A DNA stretch of 20,453 nucleotides from a virus. Numbering within the stretch: position 1 is the first letter of the stretch; each line of letters starts with the position of its first letter. A program made the position numbers and the translations under genes. A model generated the notes under the pieces. That model had not been told where the DNA came from and made no database searches. It saw nothing but the letters and a program-made list of their open reading frames with translations. Positions 6,835 through 14,984 of the stretch are shown piece after piece. The stretch lies in the IMG/VR virus record IMGVR_UViG_3300006810_000538, positions 1 through 20,453 of that record; one strand, written 5' to 3'.

Positions 6835-7172
6835 GTTGAGTAAAATTCCAGATTCGGATCTTTTCCCAGTCCTGTCCTCGGGTCTTGGACGAAACCCCAG
6901 TTCTCGACCGCTCGCCACTCTAAGCTAACCTGGCCATTTCCAACGTTCGCGTACACAGTAACGTACATCGTAACAAAAAGCTCATTTCCATTGCGGTAGA
7001 AGAGAATTTGACCCTCTTTAGTTGCGCTTTGACTTACAGTAGTCACCTGGCCATCGACAACGAAAACTCTGGCCCCCGGTGGCGCTGTTGAGGTTATCGT
7101 GCCTACGACAGTTTTAGCGTCAGCCCTTGTTGTGACGGGAGCTCCAGCTATAACAGGATTGTTAATAGACAT
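6822..7172 (-). CDS. Small beta-rich tail-region protein (116 aa), unknown
   Basis: A 116-residue protein with alternating hydrophobic/polar strands (VVGTITSTAPPGARVFVVDGQ, ILFYRNGNELFVTMYVTVY) and an aromatic C-terminal part. I do not recognise the family. Its ATG overlaps the TAA of the preceding gene (TAATG), so translation is coupled. It belongs to a run of three small genes after the 245-residue protein, all in the tail-tip/fibre stretch, hence probably minor virion proteins or fibre connectors. Confidence 0.7.
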   Translation of the reverse strand: MSINNPVIAGAPVTTRADAKTVVGTITSTAPPGARVFVVDGQVTTVSQSATKEGQILFYRNGNELFVTMYVTVYANVGNGQVSLEWRAVENWGFVQDPRTGLGKDPNLEFYSTLAS

Positions 7173-7381
7173 TACAGAGCAAGCAGCCGAAGTCCAGAGT
7201 TATCAACAATATATAACCTTACCGTATCGGAGTTTCCATCGTAATACCCAATCAGTTTGTTAGGTACTTCCGGTGGGTCAAGGAGAACTCCCGCAGGAGG
7301 CTCCACGTACCGAACTTCAATCACTACGTCCGTGTTTTCTTTGATTGACTGCGAGGTCATCGAAACGGGATTAATAGCCAT
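7172..7381 (-). CDS. Small tail-region protein (69 aa), unknown
   Basis: A 69-residue protein beginning MAINPVSMTSQSIKENTDVV, with beta strands (VVIEVRYVEPP, LIGYYDGNSDTVRLYIVDN). The motif 'YYDGNSDTVRLYIVD' reads like a short beta hairpin of a virion surface protein. The family is unknown. The start lies 2 nt after the upstream TGA and the TAA overlaps the next ATG, so it sits in a tightly coupled string. Its small size makes it easy to miss, but coupling at both ends supports it. Confidence 0.65.
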   Translation of the reverse strand: MAINPVSMTSQSIKENTDVVIEVRYVEPPAGVLLDPPEVPNKLIGYYDGNSDTVRLYIVDNSGLRLLAL

Positions 7382-7383
7382 GA

Positions 7384-7644
7384 TCAGAACTTGCTGTAGT
7401 AAACACCATTGGCGTAGCTCAGCTCCACTTCTGTGCCCGCTGGAATAGAGACAAAGCCGATAGGCTTGGTTGCATATTGCTTATTGTTATAGCTTACAAT
7501 CCCCTCGCCCCGGCTCCCTAACTTCACCCATTTTCCCGTAACACTGCCAACAAAATCTCCCTGAATAGTCGTATCCGAAGCCCTGAACTCCAGATCCACG
7601 AGTCTGTTAGCGACGCTTGTTTGCAATAATGTGTTCAAGATCAT
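7384..7644 (-). CDS. Small beta-rich tail-region protein (86 aa), unknown
   Basis: ATG at 7644 lies 2 nt after the TGA of the 245-residue gene; a GTG at 7650 overlapping that TGA would add two residues and cannot be excluded. The protein has a short hydrophobic N-terminus (MILNTLLQTSVANRLV) and a beta-rich body with Gly-Lys-Trp and SYNNKQYATKPIGFVSIPAG, suggesting a barrel-like domain that I cannot name. It is the first of three coupled small genes. It is likely structural by position. Confidence 0.65.
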   Translation of the reverse strand: MILNTLLQTSVANRLVDLEFRASDTTIQGDFVGSVTGKWVKLGSRGEGIVSYNNKQYATKPIGFVSIPAGTEVELSYANGVYYSKF

Positions 7645-7646
7645 GG

Positions 7647-8384
7647 TCACACACTGTAGTAGCCGAACTGCTTCAGGTTCCAGTAGAAGACGGCTTCATT
7701 GCCACCAGAAAGTACAACACTTGAGGTTGTCTGTGCTACTGAAAGGATCTCTCCAGCGTTTGACGGGGTATTTACCGTATCAATCGTCACGGCAAGGTTG
7801 CCAGCGCCAGCGGAGACGATGCCTAGGCCTGCAAGGGTGCCCTCCAGGAATACAATTCCGTCAGTTGCGGCATAGTCGTAACCAGCGCTTACGATCGAAA
7901 CCGCGTAATCGGTAGAGGCAGCTCCAGAGTTAGTAACAGTCAGGTCAACCGTCATGCCGGCTCCGCTTCCTGTAGTTGTGTCTACAGGGATATTAGTGTA
8001 AGTGCCGTCAACAGCTGCACTGGGGGCCGTTGTAACCGCGCCCAGGGCCGATGCATTCCCGGTACTCCATACTAAAGCCACATGAGAAAAGTCAGTAGTA
8101 GTACCTCCCCCATCATGAGCAAAGATAGTTGCTTTTGTCGTTAGCGCAACACCGTCATCAGTGTAGGTAGAAACGTCCCCAGGACTGTAGCTAATTACTT
8201 GACGCCGATAACCACCAGTACCGAGGGGAACCTCAAAGGTCAGGAAGGATGCGTCGTTGGTGGTGCCCGGCTCGTAAGTGGTCCCAGTGGCATCGATCAG
8301 GCGGGCCTCGAACGAGTTACCTACAAATCTATTGGTAATCTGAGCCGTCAGCTCAGAGCTTGAAATTTTAGCCGCGATAGCCAT
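7647..8384 (-). CDS. Beta-rich structural protein of the tail-tip region (245 aa)
   Basis: A 245-residue Thr/Ala/Gly/Val-rich protein without Cys. Residues about 1-110 look like one beta domain (FLTFEVPLGTGGYRRQVISY), and residues about 115-245 hold repeats of the phage structural type 'T..GSGAGMTVDLTVT...V.IVSAGYDYAATDGIVFLEG'. The same strand-turn pattern appears in the putative tail-tube extension at 14985-15272. It ends FYWNLKQFGYYSV. AAGG/GGCGAG lies just before the ATG as a ribosome site. It follows the tail hub gene after a 32-base gap, so it is likely a tip or fibre-attachment protein. Confidence 0.72.
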   Translation of the reverse strand: MAIAAKISSSELTAQITNRFVGNSFEARLIDATGTTYEPGTTNDASFLTFEVPLGTGGYRRQVISYSPGDVSTYTDDGVALTTKATIFAHDGGGTTTDFSHVALVWSTGNASALGAVTTAPSAAVDGTYTNIPVDTTTGSGAGMTVDLTVTNSGAASTDYAVSIVSAGYDYAATDGIVFLEGTLAGLGIVSAGAGNLAVTIDTVNTPSNAGEILSVAQTTSSVVLSGGNEAVFYWNLKQFGYYSV

Positions 8385-8416
8385 CTCGCCTTAATCGAAT
8401 CGTCGTAGTCTTCCTA

Positions 8417-10675
8417 TCAAGAAAACAGGTCAGCATTGACGACCGTAGCGTCTGCTACAATCAAGGAACCAGCAAGGTCAAGAGGAATGCTTCCCCCAGA
8501 GGTAGTGGCAAGCAGATCTCCAGGAGCGACTATTGCCCCAGCGGCAAAAACGGTGAAAGTCTGTTGTGTTTCGACTGTCTCGTCTCCCATTGGAGGAGGC
8601 AGTACTCCATCATTGCCGTAGACAACAATGTTTGAGTTAGTTCCTATAAAGACATCAACATTCCAGGCGAATGAACCACTGTCAACGCTTGACTCATTGT
8701 CAACAGATGGAGGCACCACGTCAGAAGGAGGTGAGCCACCGCTCCCCATGTTCGGCTTGGAGTTACCAAGGACGTTGTCGGGAATCGTTATAGTTCCGTT
8801 GGAATACCCTATCCACATCCCGTTGGTGACAAAAGCCGATTCCGTCGGACTGACGCCCCAGCTAGTTGCATCCATTCTAAAGGCTAGCACCTTGCCCTTT
8901 TTAGGGTCGCTGTAGCGAAAAGGCATGCCAGGGAACCAGCCAGTAGCCACCTCTGGTCGCATTGCTTCCGCTATCTGAAGCCCGAAAGCATCGCCCTTCA
9001 CGAACCTGGTGATATAGTTTTCGTAGCTTGCTACCGCCGAATTTATCTCCGATTGGTTGTCAAACAGTAAAGGTACAGGGACTTGCTCTTCCAAAATGTA
9101 AGGGCCAACCTCCTCCGGCTGCGCTTTGTATCTGCCAGTAAACAATACAATTTGTGTAGCCTTTTCAGTTGTGTCGGTTGTCGAAGAGTTAATGATATCC
9201 GGAGTGACGTCAACCGTAGTGTTGGTTGAAGACCTCCTAATGGTCACTGTTTTGATTCCTTCGAGAGCATCAAGTTTGCCTCCAAGACCAACTCCTCTGC
9301 TGGCAAGACTGGTAAAGGTGGTGGCTTTTTGTACATTCGCGTTCCCTTCTTGATAGTACTCTGTATCAATTCTCGAGGACCTGAACATCTCGGTTGTCGA
9401 AAGGTTCTGATTAAAATCTTGAGGAGCTCCGTTTGCAATACCAGAGCGCCAGTCGCTTGGCTGGGCTGCCGACAAGGTTGGGCTATAAACATCTTGCACT
9501 GTCCTTACGAGCTCATTAGCATTTCCGTAGTAGTTCAAGGTTTCAGTGTGGCCAAGTTCTATCTCGTCCATTCCCTCGAATGGGCAGCTGCCGTTAGGGT
9601 TGCATCTCGTAGCCCAAGTGTTTCGACAGTACGCGAACTTGTCAGCGTAGTACTGAGCGTTGGCCTCAATAGCTGGCCCTCTGACAAAGGTGCTGCGAAG
9701 AGATATCTGACCGCCTGGACCATCATAATAGGACTTATTCACTTCGCGCCTAAAGGCAGGAAGGAAAAGCGCCTGATTGGTTAGTTCGTAGCCTTCGTTG
9801 CAGGACGCTGGGACCGTGGCTCCTTCTGGAGCGGCTGGACTGTTCCCGCAAGGACTACTGTTAGGGGAAGAGGCTGGAACCGTAGACGTGTTGCCAATGT
9901 TCCCAATAGTTCCGTTTGGATTACTTGGAGTGGCGTCGCTGTTCTTTCTTACATACACAGTTGCTGGATAGTTTGTGAAATAGTAAGAATCCGTTTCTGT
10001 CGTTTCAATAAGCCCTTTGTTGTCCTCTGAGAGGCCTCCTGACGGCACTTGATAAGAAAGCGAAATCTCGTCAGGGATAGCTCCACCCCCTTGAAGCGGG
10101 TTTGCTGAAACAGTTGTTACGCCAAGCACCGAAACCCAATCACCTGGAGTGACCCCGCTATAACCGTCACCTTGGAAGAAAGTCCCAGTCTGCAAAGCTC
10201 CCGTATTGTCTTGATAGATATACTGCCCCATAGAAGCGAAAGCGGCGGAGCAATTAGAAAAGGTCGTCTGAGCGATATCCAGAGTAACCGGAACCAGGGC
10301 GACCAGGTCGTCAATCTCTTCTGTCAGCGCCATCATAGTAAGCCTGCACCCAAGCTCGACTACTAACTGCTCTGATTCGATTTGGTAGGAGGTGCTTACC
10401 ACGTAAAGGAGACCTCTCGGGTGGCGGTACTGAGCTCCCCCTGGCTCCACGAGTTCCAGAATTACCTGCGTTCCTCTCTTAAAGTTATCTCTGTCATAGT
10501 CTTCGATCAAAGGTCCTCCGGAATAACTACCTAGAGTCAGGTTCCCAGTAGTCTGGATACAGCCATTCTTGTAGGCACTTGAGTCGGATGCAACCCATTC
10601 TTTGAAAGCAGAGGTGTAGTCTACCCCGCCAATTTGCAGCGAAGCTACCCTAGTCTTGTTAGCGATGTAAGCCAT
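8417..10675 (-). CDS. Tail tip/hub protein (752 aa)
   Basis: A large beta-rich protein in the position of the tail hub/tail-associated protein, after the tape measure and two small genes. The N-terminal 130 residues (RVASLQIGGVDYTSAFKEW, RGTQVILELVEPGG, GLLYVVSTSYQIESEQLVVELGCRL) resemble the beta-barrel start of hub proteins. A low-complexity Asn/Ser/Pro stretch lies at about 255-295, with Cys pairs near it (SSPCGNSP, VPASCNEGY) and in a CxxxxxxxCxxxxxC segment (CRNTWATRCNPNGSC). The last 110 residues are Gly/Pro-linked with a beta end. No lysozyme or peptidase motif was spotted. The start is 1 nt after the upstream TAA (TAAGATG) with AGAGG upstream. The hub role is inferred from size, fold impression and position. 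Confidence 0.75.
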   Translation of the reverse strand: MAYIANKTRVASLQIGGVDYTSAFKEWVASDSSAYKNGCIQTTGNLTLGSYSGGPLIEDYDRDNFKRGTQVILELVEPGGAQYRHPRGLLYVVSTSYQIESEQLVVELGCRLTMMALTEEIDDLVALVPVTLDIAQTTFSNCSAAFASMGQYIYQDNTGALQTGTFFQGDGYSGVTPGDWVSVLGVTTVSANPLQGGGAIPDEISLSYQVPSGGLSEDNKGLIETTETDSYYFTNYPATVYVRKNSDATPSNPNGTIGNIGNTSTVPASSPNSSPCGNSPAAPEGATVPASCNEGYELTNQALFLPAFRREVNKSYYDGPGGQISLRSTFVRGPAIEANAQYYADKFAYCRNTWATRCNPNGSCPFEGMDEIELGHTETLNYYGNANELVRTVQDVYSPTLSAAQPSDWRSGIANGAPQDFNQNLSTTEMFRSSRIDTEYYQEGNANVQKATTFTSLASRGVGLGGKLDALEGIKTVTIRRSSTNTTVDVTPDIINSSTTDTTEKATQIVLFTGRYKAQPEEVGPYILEEQVPVPLLFDNQSEINSAVASYENYITRFVKGDAFGLQIAEAMRPEVATGWFPGMPFRYSDPKKGKVLAFRMDATSWGVSPTESAFVTNGMWIGYSNGTITIPDNVLGNSKPNMGSGGSPPSDVVPPSVDNESSVDSGSFAWNVDVFIGTNSNIVVYGNDGVLPPPMGDETVETQQTFTVFAAGAIVAPGDLLATTSGGSIPLDLAGSLIVADATVVNADLFS

Positions 10676-10676
10676 C

Positions 10677-11078
10677 TTATACCTCTGTTAATCCGAAAGA
10701 AACCATGGTCAACCTTGGACCCATCCGAACATAGGTAGGAGGGGTTGAGAACACCGCACTACCATTAACCGTGGCACCAAAAGTTTCGTCAACAACTCCG
10801 CAGGCAACAGGAAGTCCGTTCGACCTGTCCGTGTCCCAAGCCTGGAACATTTGGTCGATCTGCACGGCCTGGGCCGTAGGGACAATCGAGGAGATAACCC
10901 AGATGTACTTCTGCCTGTAGGCAGGGCCATCTAGAAGAGTCGTGCCATTAGCAGATTGAGAAAAAGAAGCCTCTGACTGATAGTTTCGAGGCATTGCATT
11001 ATCCCCAAAGTTATCAAACACAAAACTGTAAACGGGAGAACCCCCTGAAGGCGTAAACGATACTCCGATCTGCGACAT
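10677..11078 (-). CDS. Minor tail protein, distal-tail-like (133 aa)
   Basis: A 133-residue beta protein of a kind I have seen downstream of tape measures in cyanophages: MSQIGVSFTPSGGSP, YRQKYIWVISSIVPTAQAVQIDQMFQAW and the ending RMGPRLTMVSFGLTEV. It probably joins tube and hub at the tail tip, by analogy with distal tail or gpM-like proteins; the analogy is positional. A 6-bp stem-loop (11087-11102) ends exactly 8 nt before the ATG; CTGAG in the spacer is at best a weak ribosome site. The next gene starts 1 nt after its stop. Confidence 0.72.
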   Translation of the reverse strand: MSQIGVSFTPSGGSPVYSFVFDNFGDNAMPRNYQSEASFSQSANGTTLLDGPAYRQKYIWVISSIVPTAQAVQIDQMFQAWDTDRSNGLPVACGVVDETFGATVNGSAVFSTPPTYVRMGPRLTMVSFGLTEV

Positions 11079-11086
11079 CTCAGGGG

Positions 11087-11102
11087 CCTAGCTGGTGCTA
11101 GG
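11087..11102 (-). promoter_or_regulatory. Stem-loop 8 nt before the minor tail gene start
   Basis: On the minus strand CCTAGC-ACCA-GCTAGG, a perfect 6-bp stem with 4-nt loop, starts 9 nt after the upstream TGA and ends 8 nt (CCCCTGAG) before the ATG. Confidence 0.55.
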
Positions 11103-11111
11103 ATTCCGAAG

Positions 11112-11453
11112 TCAAAGACCAGCGAGTTGCTTGTACTTTTGAACATTTTCAGAGGTGTTGCCCGTTGCAGGGAAATGCTTGTTAGCTCGCACCATCTCTC
11201 TAAAGCTGTCACACCCTTCTGCAAGGAGCTGGAAGACCCCATCGTACTCGTTTACAAGTATTTCCACCACTTCGTCTGCCAGGCCGTTGTGCAGGGCGTC
11301 TCCGATGGCAATATGCAAATAAGCAAGCACGTTCCGTAAGTCCTGCTCCTCAAGCTCGTCATAAGGAGCAAAGGGGATCTCGGGGCCAGCTGCGCTCAAA
11401 GCATACTCCCATGAAAGCTTGGCGGTATCTAAGGGGCTCCCGAAATCAAACAT
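11112..11453 (-). CDS. Small helical protein after tape measure (113 aa), unknown
   Basis: A 113-residue, acidic, mostly helical protein (LEEQDLRNVLAYLHIAIGDALHNGL, LADEVVEILVNEYDGVFQLLAEG). I do not recognise it. It starts 18 bases after the tape-measure stop and precedes the minor tail gene. In many phages a chaperone or tip-assembly factor lies here; a soluble assembly helper is a reasonable guess, since the chaperone pair itself is placed elsewhere (16916-18075). Confidence 0.68.
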   Translation of the reverse strand: MFDFGSPLDTAKLSWEYALSAAGPEIPFAPYDELEEQDLRNVLAYLHIAIGDALHNGLADEVVEILVNEYDGVFQLLAEGCDSFREMVRANKHFPATGNTSENVQKYKQLAGL

Positions 11454-11471
11454 CAGACAAATCGCTTACAG

Positions 11472-14400
11472 TTAATTGTACCGAAGGCGCTTGATCTTGG
11501 CAAGTTGAACCATTATGTCACTAGCGGCCTGCGTGGGATTAATAGCTTGAATGGTTACAGAGTTTTGGACGTGATCACCTGTACTATTGTTGATTGTACT
11601 GATGGCACGAGCGACTGCATTTCCAGGGCTGACGCTGCGAGGCATGTTGATCTCAGTGTTTTGACTCGCCTTGATGCCCTTCCAGACATGAGCGGGAATA
11701 ACACTACCGCTGGAAGGAGCCTTCCAGTCCCCGAACGCAGGTGCTTTGATCTCTGACATTCTGCCAGAAGCGCTCAAGAATCCTTCTGTTCCTAGCTCGT
11801 TAACGGTATAGGTGGAACCACCAGAAACAGGGCCACCAGCAAAACGTACACCAGAGTTGCCACCAGTACCACCACCACCAGCGTTTATCTTATCCATCTC
11901 TTGCCTAATCAATTTAACTTTGTTTAGCTGGCGGGTTAAGGCGCCCTTTGTGGTCCTATCAGCGGCAGCCGAGATGTCTCCCTGAGTGTCAACCATTTTC
12001 CTCATTTCCCATTCAATATCTTCAACAGCTTGCTGCTCTTTTTTGTGGGCTTTTTTCAGTTCATCGATCTGCTTCAAGGCGGCTTTAGTGACGCTCTTGC
12101 GCTTCTCTTTTTCTTCGTCAATCATGTCATCATATGCGTTCTGTGCCTCTTTCTTTGCGTCCTGAATTGCCCGAATGTCTTCCTTCTCTTGTTGAGTCGC
12201 CTCTTTCTTTTGATCGACAAGGCCTTGAACGGCACTCGCGATATCTTCAAGGGCTTGCTGTTGTGCCTCTTGCAGTTCCTTAACACGCTCTTTCTCTTCT
12301 GCGTCTAGTCTTTTCTTCTCTTCTGCCTGCTCCTTCTCCTTCTTTGCTTTATCCTCTTCAAGTTTTTTCATCTCTTCAGCGTACTGCTTCTCTAGTTGAG
12401 CCTTCTCCTTGCTGTTTAGGATTGATTCGAGTTGAGCTTTCAGTTCCTGCTTTTTGTACTGATCAGTCTCCGCCGCGATCTGTTTGTTCAGCTCGCGTAT
12501 CTGCATCCTTTCAAGCTTTTGCTTCTGAGGCCCGTTGTCGAGGCTACCAAGTGAAGCGCTATGCCTTTGTTTTGCCTTGGCTATCGCTGCATCTATCTGA
12601 GCCATCTCCTTAGAATGAGCAGCATCCATCTCCGCTTTCACTTTGGAGTAGTAGTCCTTAACCGCTTCTATTCGGTTTGAGTAAAACGCTTTGACTGATT
12701 CTTTTTGAGAATTCAAGGCAGATATTTCTTTGTCAATACTGTTTTTTACTTCTTCTGCTGAGCGTTTAACGGAATCAATTTTCGCGTCGTAGACCCTATC
12801 TGTTGCTTCTTTCTGCCTTTCAAGGCCAGCAATCACGCTATCAATAGCGGCGAGCTCTTGATCCTTGGCCGAATTTATAGTTTCAATCTTGCGGTTCATC
12901 AACTGTTCATCCCGTTCCAGTTGCTTGTTTCTTGCCTCCACCATCTGGCCGAGTTTTTCGTTTTCTATGTCAAGTTCTTTCTGCGCTTGTGCCTGCAAAG
13001 CTGCGGTTCTTCTGGCCATTATTTCTGCTTCTTTCTTGGCATACTCCTCTTGTGTAATTGCGCCTGTTCTTTGCTGTTCAGCTAAGTTTTTTAATTCATC
13101 GTTGTATTTTGCTAATTCCGCCTTAGCTCCAGTTGTTTCGTCGCTTAGCTTAGAAAAAATATCGATAGACTTGTCAAAATTGTTATTTAACGCTTCGCCT
13201 GCTTGTTCTAAGCCCTTCAATATGCCGCCGAGGCCGGGGATATTCTTTAGGGCTTCGTAGAGCTTCATAAGTCCTTGTACGGCAAGGTCGATCGCTTTCA
13301 TGAGCATGCCGAATCCCAGGAGTAGCTTATTAACCGCAACTTTAGCGATAACCCCGAGAACATGGCCCAGACCCTGGAACAAGGCCTGAATACCCGGCAT
13401 TTCCGTGGCAATTTTCGTGAAAACCTGAATAAAAGCCGCGTAAATCTTCATCAGCTCTTTGCCGAGTGGAGCTAAAGCCTTGCCTACTGATTCTAGTCCA
13501 ATAGAGGTTAGTGTCTGCAGCTTAGCATTCAACTGGTTCAGTGTCATTCCACCTTCTGAACCCATCTTAGTAATGGCTTGCTGAGTGTCGCCAATAGAAC
13601 GCAAGAACTTAGTACGAATCTCTTCGTTAATCGCCTCAAATGCTTCAAGGAAAATACCAGAGGTGATTTCGCCGTTTTTCATGGCGGTCTCGAAGTCGGT
13701 AATACCCTTATTTGCGGCAAGCCAATTCTTCAGTTGCCCGCGCAATCCACCATCAAGTTCAGAGAACTGCTGGTTAAGCTCTTCTGACTGAAGCTTGCCT
13801 TTACCCATAACCTGAGCAAATGCTTCGATATATCGACCAGTTTGCTCGGTATTCAAGCCAAGCATTGTGGTTCTAGCTGCAAGAGACTTGATCGCGCCCT
13901 CTGTATCCTTTAAGGTACCACCGGACTCAAGGATAGCAGGGCCCAAACGACGGAAGGCTCCCTCAATCTTGCGAAGAGAAACACCATAGCTTAGTGCAAT
14001 ATTTTTAGCGGATCCTAGGATGGCATTCTGAGCCTGTATGCTTTGTCCTAGGCCGTCAAAGGTCAGCTTAATCGCCTGGATGTCCTTGACACGGCCTGTG
14101 ATCATACCGACAGCGCCAGCAACTGCGGCTAGTCCTGCCACAACAGCGCTGATCCACCCAAAAGCGGCCTGCATGGCCGCCCCTGACGCTTGAATTTTAG
14201 CCCCAAAGCCTTTAGCCGCGTTGCCCGCAGCATTTACTTGCCCGCTAAGTCCTTGAACAACCTTAGACTGTTCAGCCCATTTCTTGTTGACGACTGTTAC
14301 AAGCTGCCCTTGCTTGTTTAGTTCAACATTGTACTGGCTCATCATGGAAAGCTTTTGGCTTTCCTCACGCAGCTGTCCTTTGAGCGACGAAAGAGTACTT

Positions 14401-14891
14401 ACCCGAGTCAATACCCCTTCAAGTCTCTTGACCTCTGCAGTTTGCTCTTTTCGGAGCTGCAGGTTGCGGTTGATAGCCTGCCCGTTCTTGCTCATCGTCA
14501 AGCTTTGCTGCTTTAGCAAGTTGAGCTTATCTTTTTGAGCATTCAACTCCTGTTTGACCTTCAGGGCAGACTCGCCCTGGATAGCGACCATTTTTTTGTA
14601 GTCGGCAATCATTGGGTCCAACGTGGTGGCCGCAAGCCGCCTGACCTCCTTGAACTGACCGGCAGAACTGCTCGTCTCGTAACTAACTTTAACCGTGGCT
14701 TCAGTGTTTTTACCTGACAGCTTGGCCTTCATCTTGGCATCTAGCTGAGCAAGCAGTTTATCATTGCCTGCTGCGACGGCTGCCGCTCCTTGCTGAACCA
14801 GCTTCTGGATATCGGCCTCAGCTTTTGTGGCTGACTGACGGTCTATCGTAGGAACGATAAAAAAGTTCGTACCCTTGGTTACGTCAGCCAT
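11472..14891 (-). CDS. Tape measure protein (1139 aa)
   Basis: The tail-length ruler that fills the tube and is ejected with DNA. Visible in order: an N-terminal coiled region (about 1-230), a hydrophobic stretch (about 240-265, WISAVVAGLAAVAGAVGMI), a conserved tape-measure domain (about 270-470, with LAARTTMLGLNTEQTGRY, QVMGKGKLQSEELNQQ), a second amphipathic hydrophobic part (about 505-560), then a roughly 400-residue Lys/Glu/Gln coiled coil (about 590-990). The end GGPVSGGSTYTVNELGTEGFLSASGR is a motif typical of tape-measure C-termini. No peptidase domain was seen. At the usual 0.15 nm per residue the tail would be about 170 nm (inference). AAGGG about 10 bases before the ATG is the ribosome site. 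It follows the terminator at 14926-14950. Confidence 0.92.
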   Translation of the reverse strand: MADVTKGTNFFIVPTIDRQSATKAEADIQKLVQQGAAAVAAGNDKLLAQLDAKMKAKLSGKNTEATVKVSYETSSSAGQFKEVRRLAATTLDPMIADYKKMVAIQGESALKVKQELNAQKDKLNLLKQQSLTMSKNGQAINRNLQLRKEQTAEVKRLEGVLTRVSTLSSLKGQLREESQKLSMMSQYNVELNKQGQLVTVVNKKWAEQSKVVQGLSGQVNAAGNAAKGFGAKIQASGAAMQAAFGWISAVVAGLAAVAGAVGMITGRVKDIQAIKLTFDGLGQSIQAQNAILGSAKNIALSYGVSLRKIEGAFRRLGPAILESGGTLKDTEGAIKSLAARTTMLGLNTEQTGRYIEAFAQVMGKGKLQSEELNQQFSELDGGLRGQLKNWLAANKGITDFETAMKNGEITSGIFLEAFEAINEEIRTKFLRSIGDTQQAITKMGSEGGMTLNQLNAKLQTLTSIGLESVGKALAPLGKELMKIYAAFIQVFTKIATEMPGIQALFQGLGHVLGVIAKVAVNKLLLGFGMLMKAIDLAVQGLMKLYEALKNIPGLGGILKGLEQAGEALNNNFDKSIDIFSKLSDETTGAKAELAKYNDELKNLAEQQRTGAITQEEYAKKEAEIMARRTAALQAQAQKELDIENEKLGQMVEARNKQLERDEQLMNRKIETINSAKDQELAAIDSVIAGLERQKEATDRVYDAKIDSVKRSAEEVKNSIDKEISALNSQKESVKAFYSNRIEAVKDYYSKVKAEMDAAHSKEMAQIDAAIAKAKQRHSASLGSLDNGPQKQKLERMQIRELNKQIAAETDQYKKQELKAQLESILNSKEKAQLEKQYAEEMKKLEEDKAKKEKEQAEEKKRLDAEEKERVKELQEAQQQALEDIASAVQGLVDQKKEATQQEKEDIRAIQDAKKEAQNAYDDMIDEEKEKRKSVTKAALKQIDELKKAHKKEQQAVEDIEWEMRKMVDTQGDISAAADRTTKGALTRQLNKVKLIRQEMDKINAGGGGTGGNSGVRFAGGPVSGGSTYTVNELGTEGFLSASGRMSEIKAPAFGDWKAPSSGSVIPAHVWKGIKASQNTEINMPRSVSPGNAVARAISTINNSTGDHVQNSVTIQAINPTQAASDIMVQLAKIKRLRYN

Positions 14892-14925
14892 TTACCAAAT
14901 ACCCTTGCTGGCTTTAGCTTTCCAT

Positions 14926-14950
14926 AAAAAAAAGGGCTTGTAAGGCCCTT
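14926..14950 (-). terminator. Intrinsic terminator after the tail tube extension
   Basis: On the minus strand AAGGGC-(7 nt)-GCCCTT, a 6-bp stem, is followed directly by a T run (eight Ts in all, the first two within the stem). It lies 35 nt after the TAA that closes the tube extension frame and 35 nt before the tape-measure ATG. This position separates the high-copy tube from the low-copy tape measure. Confidence 0.88.
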
Positions 14951-14984
14951 GGTGTTTTTTGCCGTAAGTTCTATGGTTACGGAC

